From Rickettsia tamurae (lineage in GTDB: Bacteria > Pseudomonadota > Alphaproteobacteria > Rickettsiales > Rickettsiaceae), in contig NZ_CCMG01000026.1 in assembly GCF_000751075.1 (NCBI RefSeq), positions 1-64,000 on the forward strand: a stretch of 64,000 nt of DNA. The letters run 5' to 3'. This document shows, piece by piece, positions 1 through 9,772 of the stretch. Each line of letters starts with the position of its first letter. The first letter of the stretch is position 1. Made by a program: the position numbers and the translations under genes. The notes under the pieces are model-generated. The model was not told where the DNA came from, searched no databases, and saw only the letters and a list, made by a program, of their open reading frames with translations.

Positions 1-476
1 ACAATAGTCTGTTCAGGATGTAATTCTTCAGTTAATATAGTCTCTACATAGGTTGTAAATATTTCTTTATTACAATTTCCTTCAAATATTACTGGCTCTA
101 TAATTTGATTATTACGAAGCCCCGCTATCATACTGATCCTGGATTTATGTTGATACACTTTGTTTCCATAACATCTAGTACCTTTTATACTCCATCCATA
201 TTCTCTACAAGCATTATCTTCTATTCCTGACTCATCAATGAATACTAGAGTTTCTTTAGAAATTTGCTGTATCTTTTCTATAAATTCATTCCTTAAACCA
301 ATATCCCTTTTGGGATGAAGATGACTTTTTTTATAAGTGTAGCCTAGTAGTTTTCTATAGTAATTTATTCTAGTTCTTTGTAATCTAACCGGTAATGCAA
401 AAACAGCATTCTCTTGGTAATAAAAATCATAATTTATCGTACTAGTTTTACTGAAAAGATGATCAATGGATGATAA
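1..476 (-). pseudogene. IS630-family transposase remnant, runs off window start
   Basis: Read on the minus strand, an open frame runs from about 476 to the window edge with no clear start codon. Its distal part has the hallmarks of IS630/Tc1-mariner (DDE_3) transposases: LGYTYKKS, then LVFIDESGIEDN containing the first catalytic Asp, then the GWSIKGTRCYG block. The N-terminal helix-turn-helix half usual for the family is not recognisable upstream of LGYTYKK, so the copy looks 5'-truncated or rearranged. The frame overlaps the start of the following traF, so the element probably landed against the tra module. The 3' end lies outside the window. Confidence 0.75.
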
Positions 477-1342
477 TTAGAACAAGCATAACAATAAATA
501 TATTAAAAATAATAATTGCTCTGTTGTTAATCAATCACTGGTCTAAGCAATCATTTGCCGGTACTATAACATCAGATATAAACAATGTACATAAGATGAC
601 AGAAGTAAACTTAAATAACAATATATGGCAGCAACCACAAGGTTTTTTATGGTATAATGATCAGCAAGTGGAAGAAACTAATAAATTGCCGTCTCATGAC
701 GCATCATCATTATTACATCTGAAACAAGAATCATACAACGAACCATACGATCAAAGGATAAAGGATTTAAAGCAAAAATTTAATAGAGCTCAGCGTCAAG
801 CTCTGGATAATCCAACACTTACAAATGTCATTATTGCTCAAAGGTTACATAAGCAAATCTTAGATAAATCACATCAATTTGCTACTATGTGGCATCTTGC
901 AAGCTTGCTTGACTATAGGCTCACAAACATACATGAGCCGGCAAATTCTTTGCATAAAAGATTATATGAAATAAGACAAGATACGGAAAACAGCGAAAAA
1001 CTAAGATTTTTAGCTAAAAATTGGGGATTAATTCTACAAGTAAATCAAGATTGTAATTATTGTCATGCATTTAGCCCTATTGTGAGAGAATTTGCTGATA
1101 AATATGGATTTCAGTTGTTACTGGTGTCAAATAATGGAGAAAATTTTACAAATCTCAGGACCATAAAAGATACTGGACTTCTTAATAAGCTCAATCCGGC
1201 ACATTTTATCCCGGTTTTATATTTAGTAGCAAGTAGAGGCACGCAAATATATCCAGTTGCACGAGGTATTATTAGTGAAGATAAAATCTCTGAAAATATT
1301 TTAGCAGTAGTGCGGCTCTACAGTAGTGCGATACATGATTGA
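470..1342 (+). CDS. traF: TraF-like conjugative pilus assembly protein (copy 1)
   Basis: This is a periplasmic thioredoxin-fold protein of F-type conjugation (TraF family), thought to help fold or assemble the envelope part of the mating channel. The 290-residue frame starts with a hydrophobic signal segment (IIIALLLINHW...FAG). It has the TraF-type GFLWYND motif near residue 58 and a C-terminal thioredoxin-like domain beginning around residue 180 with a CNYCHAF site (CxxC). Unlike the second traF in this window, which reads CPYST, both cysteines are present. The gene is intact but heads a series of broken genes (traH, traG, traD) in the same order as the second module. Known: family role. 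Inferred: probably non-functional in isolation. Confidence 0.85.
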   Translation: MIIRTSITINILKIIIALLLINHWSKQSFAGTITSDINNVHKMTEVNLNNNIWQQPQGFLWYNDQQVEETNKLPSHDASSLLHLKQESYNEPYDQRIKDLKQKFNRAQRQALDNPTLTNVIIAQRLHKQILDKSHQFATMWHLASLLDYRLTNIHEPANSLHKRLYEIRQDTENSEKLRFLAKNWGLILQVNQDCNYCHAFSPIVREFADKYGFQLLLVSNNGENFTNLRTIKDTGLLNKLNPAHFIPVLYLVASRGTQIYPVARGIISEDKISENILAVVRLYSSAIHD

Positions 1343-1352
1343 TTAAAGGTTA

Positions 1353-2694
1353 ATGATTATGAGCAATGACTATCAGTTCAGAAACACTAAGTTTTACATA
1401 AAGCAGGTTATGCATATTGTAATGATAGTTTTACTTCTGCAACCACCTATTTCTTACGCATGGGACTTACAGGATGTATTTGAAGGAATGAGCGTAAATG
1501 TCACTAAGCCTGGAGCGTATCAATCACAAGCTGCTGGTTATTATGCAGCAGGCGGATTATCTCTTTGAACTAACAAAACAGCCTTTAATCCTATTTCTAT
1601 TACTCCGCCATCTTTAAATATGAGTTGTAGCGGTATTGATAGCTATCTTGGTAGTTTTTCTATAATCTCGGGAGAAGAACTAGTACAGCTAATGAAAAAT
1701 ATTGGCTCGCAGGCCAAAGCTTATGCATTTTCTCTAGGATTAAAGACATTTGCTCCTCAAATAGAAAATGCTTTAAAAGATTTACGTAATCTTGCCATGG
1801 AGATGAATCAATTTGCAAAATCTGATTGTGAGATGAGTAAAGCTATCTTTGCATCTATTTTACCCAAAGACTCATCAATGAGAGAATCAGTTATGTAGAG
1901 ATTTACAATCAAGCTCTGGATTTGATTATTTTGCTGCTGGCAAAAGATGTAAAAACTATCTAGAACAAAAACAAGCTTTAGCTAGAGCCCAAGACAAAGA
2001 TCCAGAATTAATGCTAGATAATTATAATATTTTTACTAAAGCAGCAAATAAAGTAGGCATTCCTGAAAATATGAGAAGTAGCATTATGTCAATGACTGGT
2101 ACTATTATAGTTAGAGATAATAATGTGCATTTCTTTGAGTCACTTGCTCAAAATGAAAAAAGCTGGATTACGCATTTAAAAGGTGGAGAATCTGCCTCAA
2201 TTTATGCTTGTGATAATAGTAGTTGTTTAAATCCCTCTTTAAGACGCAATATTGTTATTTCGCCAGATCAATCATATCAAGGCAAGGCTAAAACAAAGCT
2301 TGATGACTTAAAAAGTAAACTTGCAAGCAACAATGAATTCAGTAATGCCGATATTGCTTTTTTATCCTCTATAGGGGAATCGTTTCCAATATATGATTAT
2401 ATTACTTTAGAAGCGATATCTGGAGTTACTATTTTAGATAGCTCGTCAGAATTAGTGGCTAGCTACAGCTTGTTGCAGCATTTAAAGGAAGTAGTATCTG
2501 AGGTAAGAAAAGCAGTAACTATGCTACAATCTAAGCAGGTAGCACATCATCATTTAACTGCTTATTTAAAAGCCCTAAATAAAGTACAAGCTTTTGCTCA
2601 AGAGAAATGGAGTAATATGTTAACTAGTAGTGATCAGATTGATAGAAGAGCAAGATTAATAGAACAACACTTAATCGCAAAAGAGCGAACTTAA
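1353..2694 (+). pseudogene. traH: traH (copy 1), nonsense codon plus frameshift
   Basis: TraH is an F-type mating-channel protein of the outer membrane/periplasm. The first 71 codons give a signal peptide (IVMIVLLLQPPISYA) and the TraH start WDLQDVFEGMSVNVTKPGAY. An in-frame TGA at 1566-1568 then interrupts a frame that continues (TNKTAFNPISITPPS...) to about 1896. There a +1 shift leads into the last reading frame (LQSSSGFDYFAAGKRC...), which ends with RARLIEQHLIAKERT. The middle carries the typical SGTIIV-like and YACD...CLNP segments. The pieces together cover the whole family length, so this is a decayed full gene. It follows traF by 10 bases, as in an operon. Confidence 0.85.
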
Positions 2695-2821
2695 ATATCG
2701 CAAGAGAGAAGTTTAAAAAAAAGTAATTATAAATTAATAATTTGATACCTAAAAAATAAATAATAATCAGCTAAAATAACAATCGACTGTTAGAAACAGT
2801 AAGCAAAAAAATATAAAAAAT

Positions 2822-5516
2822 ATGACAGATTATATAATACATACATTTGGTGGAGGAGATATATTATGGCAGGTTTTTAATGGTATAGCTAGAGTATTTA
2901 GCTCAAATAGCGAGTATTTTACTCCAGTAGGACAATTCGCTTTGACAATTGGTGGTATTTGGGCAGCAACAAGGGCTATTTTTAGAGGTAATATTGGTAT
3001 TTTTGCCATGGAATGGTTCTTCCCATCTTTATTTATTTTTATCTTTTTATTTGCTCCAAAAGCAAATGTATGGCTGAAAGATGAAATATCAATCAATAGG
3101 CATTGCTTTATTTGCATCAGTATCATCTAAAATAAGTTACGCAGTATCTGAAATGCTAGAAAAACATTTACTCCCGCCTGATGACGGTTTATCAAGCAGG
3201 AAGAATGGGATTATGTTTGGAGCAAAAGCAATTGGTAAAATCAAAGACATTCAAATAGAAGATCCAGTAACCTTAAGCAATACAAAAGAATATTTAAGGC
3301 AATGCTTTATGAAGCCTTACATTATTGGCAATATTTTAGGCAAGAAAGCAGCAGCACAAAGAGCAAGTGATATAATATCGTTTATAGAACAAAATATGCC
3401 GAATAATTTTGGTATTTATTATAAAGACCCAACTAGCTCAGTTATTTCCTTTAAAACCTGCAGGCAAATCACACCTTTAATTAAAACCGCTATTAATAAA
3501 GAATTAAATGATGGATTACTTACTCAATTTGCAAGTAGTATAGGTATAAGTTCAGGCACACAAGAGATATTAGCAACTAGATTAAAATATGACTTCTGAT
3601 ACTTTAAAATATCTTAAAAAAGAGCAAACAGATATTCATCAGTGGATGAAACAAGCCATGCTACTTAATGCTAATCGTGAGGCTTATGATGATTTAAGAG
3701 AGAAGTTTTCGCTATCTAGAATATATCCTCAGCTAGTTACTATGAATGCTACTCTTGGGTTATTTCAGCAATCATTTTCGTATCTTATTGCAGGAGAAAT
3801 GGCAGCAAATTTAATGCCTATATTACAGTCAGTATTTTTTGCCTTGGTAATTTGCCTGATTTTTGTGGTATTTCCAATGTCAATGCTGCCCGGTGGTTAT
3901 ACTATTTTTAAAACCTGGATCACCTTAATTATTTGGGTAACTAGCTGGCCAGTATTTTTTACTGTAATTCATTGTTTAGGGATGATGAGCCTTGCTGGTA
4001 AATCAGGCACAAATCATTTTACTGGTTTAAATATCTTATCACAAGGAAGTTTTGCAGAAAATGTTTTACATTGTTATGCAACGTTTCAGATGTTATCTGC
4101 TTCAGTTCCTATGTTATCCTGGGCGGTATTAAAGGCTTGTGCTCATGCAACAACTACTTTAGCTAATCAATTTTCTCCGGTACCAGTTGCAAGCAGTATC
4201 GGGGCAAGTATTGCTGATAATAATCTTGCTATGGATAATTATAGTATCGGTAACAGATCTATTGCTCAGCAGAATCTTGCCCCAACATTGCAAATGGCTG
4301 GAGGAATGATTGATGATGGAGGTATGAGAGTGACTAGTACTTCCAGCGGTAGGCAGGTACTTACCAAGCAGCTGACTCGCTGGTTAATAATTACCGCTCT
4401 TCTAAATTATTGCAGGATAGTTATCAATCTCAGTTTATGAGCTCACAAAGTTATCTTGACTCATTAAATGATCGATATAACGATTTAACTACTACCGGCA
4501 ATTTTCTAGCAACTGAAATAGGAAAAAGATTAAGCTATGAAGAAGCAAAGTCTATAGGTATTACTGATAGCCAGTATTTAGCTCTACAGCAAATGAATTC
4601 AGATAGCACAGCTGCTACTGATCATACCGGTAGTAGTAATAGAAGTGGTACTAGTGCTGAGCTAGGGATAGGAGGAGGTGTTGGATTTATAGCTAAAACC
4701 GTAGTTGCATCAGCTAATCATCGTGAACAAGATCAAGGAAAATCAGTTAACCAACAACAATCATATAATGAAGCATTATCTAAAATTAAAAGTGCTACTA
4801 AAGATGGTAGATTAAGTAATGCAAATAGTAGCATGCAATCACTTAGCAATAATCTGAATAGTAATTTCTCTGAACAACAATCTGTGGGACAAGAAATAGC
4901 CAAAACTAAACAAAATATGGAGCAATTAAGCTATAATATGAATTATATATCACAAAACTCTGCTACTATTGATCGTAATTTAAACGAACCAGTATTAAAT
5001 GCAATAGTGGCTAAAAATATCCCTGGAGTCAGCAGTAAAGAGCAAGCAGCCATGTGGGCAAGTACTCACCAACAAGAAGCTGAACAAATAGCTTTAGATG
5101 TAGCTACAATTAATAACACTATACCGCAACGCTTAAATTCTGTAAGTAGCGTGAATATTCCACCGAAAGAAGGCTTGAGAACAAGTTTTGATAAACATCA
5201 AAAACAATTAAATGATCAAGCTACTATTAGTAATATTAATAACAAAACAAATGATATTATTGATAAAAATATAGAACACATGCTGATTCAGAGGGTAGAT
5301 AGTACTGAATTAGAAAAATTAAAGACTCTAGATCAGTTATCTGCTAAAGTAGACGATAAGAAAGCACAGATGCAAGATGAATTTGATAAAACTCCTGAAT
5401 CCACAATTGTAAGAACTGGTAAGCAAGTAGCAGATAATATTGGCATAAGTGATGAGGCAATCAAGAAAAGAAATATTAAATTATCTGGTTATAAAAATGA
5501 AAATAAGTTAGAATAA
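2822..5516 (+). pseudogene. traG: traG (copy 1), broken by three frameshifts
   Basis: TraG of F-type systems is a large inner-membrane protein with an N-terminal multi-pass part needed for pilus assembly and a periplasmic C-terminal part for mating-pair stabilisation or entry exclusion. Four overlapping frames here line up as one protein: 2822-3080 (membrane start, TPVGQFALTIGGIWAA), 3081-3597, 3589-about 4380 (three or more hydrophobic segments, MLPGGYTIFKTWITLIIWVTSWPVFF) and about 4380-5516 (polar, Ser/Gln/Asn-rich, coiled tail). The frame changes lie near 3080, 3590 and 4380. No single piece is likely to work alone. It follows traH after a 127-base decayed AT-rich spacer. Confidence 0.85.
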
Positions 5517-5520
5517 ATTG

Positions 5521-6279
5521 ATGCAAAATATTAAAAAATTACTAGTTTTATTTATTTTGCCATTAATATTTTTTAGCAGTGCTTTTGCAGAAAATGATAG
5601 TAATCATGTTGAGATGAAAAAACAAATAGATCAACATAGTCAAATTCAAGATCCACATATTTTAGCTGAAGAATATGTCAATATCGGTAAATCTTTTTAT
5701 AAATTAGGTAAATATCAAGAAGCAATCAAAAATTATGATTTATCAATTAAATATAAACCAAATTATGCAGATGCTTATAATCATAAAGGCATATCTTTAA
5801 TGTATCTAGGACAATATCAAGAGGCAATAAAAAACTACGATACCGCTCTAAAATACAAACCAAATTACATAGAAGCATATATTAATAAGTCAATATCTTT
5901 AAACCTTTTGGGCAAATATCAGCAAGCGATAGAAATTTGTGATATGGCTCTTCGCTATAAAAGCGATGATATGGCATCTTACCATAATAAGGGTATTGCC
6001 TCTGAAAAACTAGGCAATTACCAAGAAGCCATTAAAAATTATAACCTAGCTATTCAGTATCAATCTGATTATGCAGAAAATTATTTAGCAAAGGGCATTG
6101 CATTATTACGCTTAGAAAATAATAAAGAAGCTAAAAAGAATTTTAATTTAGTACTTAAATATAGACCTAACATTATAGGGGAATATGAAAAAATAATTAA
6201 AAGTTTAAGAAAATTAGGTAATAGCCGTATGGCTGATTATTTGGAAGAAAAATTACAAATACTCAAAAATAATTTATAA
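5521..6279 (+). CDS. Exported TPR-repeat protein
   Basis: The 252-residue protein has a clear signal peptide (KKLLVLFILPLIFFSSAFA) followed by about five tetratricopeptide repeats. The repeats have the pattern LGKYQEAIKNYDLSIKYKPNYADAYNHKGISL, and sister units recur every 34 residues from about 60 to 235. TPRs are protein-binding superhelices, so it probably acts as a scaffold in the periplasm or outside the cell. I place the start at the ATG at 5521; a TTG three bases earlier is also open. It lies directly after the traG remnant and before traD, the position occupied by a transglycosylase and a Fic module in the second tra cluster. No specific function can be assigned. Confidence 0.8.
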   Translation: MQNIKKLLVLFILPLIFFSSAFAENDSNHVEMKKQIDQHSQIQDPHILAEEYVNIGKSFYKLGKYQEAIKNYDLSIKYKPNYADAYNHKGISLMYLGQYQEAIKNYDTALKYKPNYIEAYINKSISLNLLGKYQQAIEICDMALRYKSDDMASYHNKGIASEKLGNYQEAIKNYNLAIQYQSDYAENYLAKGIALLRLENNKEAKKNFNLVLKYRPNIIGEYEKIIKSLRKLGNSRMADYLEEKLQILKNNL

Positions 6280-6445
6280 ATTTAGGTAAGTGAAGATTAT
6301 TTGTGTTAGTGCCGGCAACAATTTACACTATAGTTAATTACTCATGAGTTACCAAAATCAAAATGATTTTACTCAGGGTTCTCAGATTTTTGCTCATCAG
6401 ATGAGAATACTCGGGCAAGGCAGTATTAATGCTTTAATCTCTTAG

Positions 6446-6973
6446 GGTTTAATTCCCCGAAGCTTTGCTTCGTGATATGATGTATGGATGGAAGAGAGTA
6501 GGTACATACATAAGAGCCATAATGTTACAGTACTTATTTATCATTTAGTAACGCCTGCAAAATATCGTAGAGCAATTTTTGATAAGAAGTTAGATAATTA
6601 TTTATGCAAAATATGTTTAGAAATTGAAGAAAGATACGAGATAAGATTTTTAGAAATTGGAGTAGATAAAGATCATGTGCATTTTCTAATTCAGTCTGTG
6701 CCTAGTTATAGTCCTACTAAAGTAGCTAGGATAGTGAAAAGTATAACAGCTAAGAAAATGTTTGAGAAATTTCCTGACTTAAAAAATAAATTATGGGGTA
6801 CCGAATTTTGGACTAATGGATATTTTATGAGTACGGTTGGAAAACATGGAGATGAGAAAAAATTACGCAACTATGTAAAGAATCAAGAGGCGGATCGACC
6901 ATCATATAAAGCTTTTCATCAGAAGCAACTAAAACTTTTTTAGATACCTCGCAGCTCTGCTGCGAGGAGTATC
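6446..6973 (+). mobile_element. IS200/IS605-type insertion element inside traD
   Basis: A single-gene element of about 0.53 kb. Its tnpA is bracketed by imperfectly related stem-loops: CGAAGC-TTT-GCTTCG at 6458-6472 near the left end and an 8-bp stem CCTCGCAG with partner CTGCGAGG at 6947-6967 near the right end. Subterminal hairpins without terminal inverted repeats are the signature of IS200/IS605 elements, which move as single strands. The flanks rejoin the traD frame (...SINALIS then LIGLVSV...). Exact ends are estimated from where traD homology stops and resumes. Confidence 0.75.
6488..6943 (+). CDS. tnpA: IS200-like Y1 transposase (TnpA)
   Basis: This 151-residue HUH single-strand transposase has the usual size for IS200/IS605 TnpA. 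The metal-binding HUH pair is seen in KDHVHFLIQ (His63, His65), and the catalytic tyrosine is expected at Tyr129 in RNYVKNQ. FWTNGYFMSTVGKH is also family-typical. The frame is intact, so the element may still be mobile. No tnpB/IscB partner is present. It is oriented with traD transcription. Confidence 0.9.
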   Translation: MEESRYIHKSHNVTVLIYHLVTPAKYRRAIFDKKLDNYLCKICLEIEERYEIRFLEIGVDKDHVHFLIQSVPSYSPTKVARIVKSITAKKMFEKFPDLKNKLWGTEFWTNGYFMSTVGKHGDEKKLRNYVKNQEADRPSYKAFHQKQLKLF

Positions 6974-8731
6974 ATTGATTGGCTTGGTATCTGTTTTAGC
7001 GTGGTTGATGTTGCGTATATTTCAGAAATTATCTTTACTGAGTTTATATTATTTTATCATAGAGCGATATGTACAATTAAAACTTGCTATAGGGCAGCAT
7101 TTTTATCCATTAGAGCAAATAGGAATCAAATTTTATTATTTAGAGCAAAAAGTTTGGGTATATCGTCATGCTAAAGAATTTATTCATAAATTTTGGCATG
7201 TTACACCCTATGGGCGTCATATTAATCAATTTGGAAAATTTTTATTGTATTCAGCCTTGCAAGAAATAATTATTGTTTTTACTATAAGTACAATCATCTC
7301 TATCCTCTTTTTTGCTCGTAAAGGCAGTAAAGCTGTGATAAAAGATAAGCTTAGGGGAGCAGATTTTATAGAAGCTAAAGCTTTAGCAAAAATGCTTTAT
7401 AAAAACAAACAAGCTTCTAACATTTGTTTTTCTGGGTTGCCATTAGTGCAAAATAGTGAAAGAAAACACATTCTTATTACTGGTACTACTGGTAGCGGTA
7501 AAACCAATATGCTAAATGAGCTATTACCTCAGATTAGGAAAGAGTGTGGTAGAGCGATTATTGTTGATTTAACAGGTAGCTTTCATAAGTTTTTTGATCC
7601 TAATTTTGATAAACTGCTTAATCCATTTGCAACAGGGAGTGAGCACTGGCTACCATGGAATGATTGCAACGAGATTTCTGATTTTGATGATATAGCAAGT
7701 AGTTTTAGTAGTTATAATCCTAAATTAGATGACTTCTTTGCTAAAACTGCTGAATTAGTGTTAGCTGAAGGATTGAAAATATATCAAGATAGCAAAGATA
7801 TTAAAAAGTTAATTAATGCTATAACTTACTCAAGTAATAAAGAATTTGCTAGGATTTTTAAGGCGACTGCTGTATCAGGTATTATAAGCAGTAGTGCTCC
7901 TGAAACATCTGCCAGTATTCAGGCAACTATTAGCAAGAATATTGCCTCATTAAAACATTTGGAGCCTAATGGTAGTTTTAGTATTAGAAAATGGTTTAGT
8001 GAAGAAACGGGCTGGCTATTTATTACAGCTGCTCCTAATCAAAGAGTCACGCTAAGACCACTTATTGCTGTATGGATTAGTATAGCGATAAAAGCATTAA
8101 TGGATAGAAATATCAATAATACCAATCAAAAAGATATCTGCACTGCCTATAGCTTTAGCTGAAAGCAGGAAATATGGTGGTTGTTTTGTTGCTGGTGTGC
8201 AGAATATTTATCAATTAGAAGAAATATATGGTTTTGCGGGAAGTAATTCAATGCTTGATCTATTTGGTAGCAAATTTATCTTCCGAGTAAGTGACCAGAA
8301 AACGGCTCAAAGATCTGCTTTAATGCTTGGTGAGCAAGAAATTATTGAAACTCAAGAAAACCTCTCATACGGAGCCCACTCCATGCGTGATGGAGTAAAC
8401 ATGCATCACGTCGAGCGAAGAAAATTATTAGTCATGCCATCTGAAATCATGAATTTAGAAGATCTTACTTGTTATGTAAAACTTGCTGGTAATTTTCCTA
8501 TTACGAAATTACAAATGAATTTACAAACTTGATTTGAATGTAAAAACCATTTTAATAGCATTTTTAAACGATTTTAATTATTTGATATGGAAACCTAAAC
8601 ACAAAAAATCTTATTATAACACCCCTTAAAATCGCTAATTTACCATTATGAACTTTGTTACTAAGGCGGTATTAAAAAATTTTATCGATTTAAAATAAAC
8701 TATTAATAAAGCAAACACTATCAATAATATT

Positions 8732-9724
8732 TTATGATAAAGAACGAATAAAATCTTCTTCAAGACCAGTAACACTAGAAATTAAAGAAAAATTACAACC
8801 TTGAGATAGCATTTTTCTTGCTATTTCTACTCTTTCCTCAGCTTTTCCTTTCATTTCACCAATTTGAATCCCCTCAGCTTTTCCTTCAGCTTTTCCTTCA
8901 GCTTTTCCTTTTTCAATACCTTTTTCAATGCCTTGAATTATACCATGCTGAATACCCTCATCTATGTATTTTTGTGCTATTGTTCTCATAATATTATCTT
9001 TTTCTTCTGTTGATAAATGCTTAACTATTATTTGTTCTAATTCTTGCTGCTTCTCTTCAGAGATCTTAGCATCAGTATACCATAAAAACGATCTTAAGTA
9101 AATATATCCTGATTCCTTATCCATTATTAAACTTGGTTTAAATCTAGTTAAAAACTCATCCCATAGTTTTAGCATATCCCTTTGGTATATATGCTTTAAA
9201 AAATACTCCATCATCCCAAGATGTTTCTTCTTCGCTATCTCATCATCAGACTGATTTTGCAAATCTACTAGTTGATAATCCTGAACCATTAGTTTCTTTG
9301 CTTGCTCTGGTTTTGTAAATAATTCCCAGAAATTTCTTGGTGCACTATATACTTCATAACCATTATATATTAACAATGGACAAATTAATGGTAACTTCTC
9401 TTTATTTGTCATATGACGTTCACATAGAAGCAGCATATATTTCCATAATCTTAATGCTATCCAATAATCACAACTAGATTGAGCCTCTATCAGTACATAA
9501 ACAAATGCTTTTTCTTGATCTTTAGTTTTGACTGAATAAATTATATCACTATATTTTCTTTTTAAATCATCTTCGACAAATGACTCTTTTTCTACTGTTA
9601 TTGCTTTTAAATCTATTAACTCCTTAAAATCTGAGGGCAAATAATGTGCTAAAAATTCCTGTGCTGCTATCTTCTCAGTTAGAATCTTCTTTACTAAAGC
9701 ATCATGTTTTAATTTTTTTGCCAT
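8732..9724 (-). CDS. Rpn-family PD-(D/E)XK nuclease (transposase_31), copy 1
   Basis: A 330-residue member of the Rpn/YhgA-like family (recombination-promoting nucleases, often annotated putative transposase). The N-terminus KHDALVKKILTEKIAAQEFLAHYLP, the nuclease core segment YSDIIYSVKT...AFVYVLIEAQSS (E-x-Q type site) and the RLWKYMLLLCERH block are all family-typical. The C-terminal tail has a GKAE repeat encoded by three 12-bp direct repeats (8875-8910) and ends in a short helical domain (ARKMLSQGC...SSVTGLEEDFIRSL). Known: Rpn proteins nick DNA and promote RecA-independent recombination. It sits between traD and traA in this module, as its relative at 57609-58745 does in the second. Confidence 0.8.
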   Translation of the reverse strand: MAKKLKHDALVKKILTEKIAAQEFLAHYLPSDFKELIDLKAITVEKESFVEDDLKRKYSDIIYSVKTKDQEKAFVYVLIEAQSSCDYWIALRLWKYMLLLCERHMTNKEKLPLICPLLIYNGYEVYSAPRNFWELFTKPEQAKKLMVQDYQLVDLQNQSDDEIAKKKHLGMMEYFLKHIYQRDMLKLWDEFLTRFKPSLIMDKESGYIYLRSFLWYTDAKISEEKQQELEQIIVKHLSTEEKDNIMRTIAQKYIDEGIQHGIIQGIEKGIEKGKAEGKAEGKAEGIQIGEMKGKAEERVEIARKMLSQGCNFSLISSVTGLEEDFIRSLS

Positions 9725-9772
9725 ATAACTTATTTATTATTTGATTCGTATAGCCACACTGCTTGTTGTATC

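Larger units (their letters stand above)
6344..8532 (+). pseudogene. traD: traD coupling protein (copy 1), split by IS200-like insertion and an internal deletion
   Basis: TraD is the inner-membrane coupling ATPase that feeds relaxosome DNA to the mating channel. The first 33 codons (6344-6445) match the start of the second traD here (QGSQIFAHQMRILGQ against RGGQIFIHKVRMFRQ). An IS200-like element then interrupts the gene, and coding resumes near 6975 with membrane helices and a Walker A motif (TGTTGSGKTN). Around 8140 the frame shifts, and the stretch that should hold Walker B (IWFVIDELASL in the second copy) is missing; sequence resumes at ALPIALAESRKYGG. The end (GAHSMRDGVNMHHVERRK...) is family-typical. 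The gene therefore carries at least two independent lesions. Confidence 0.85.
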
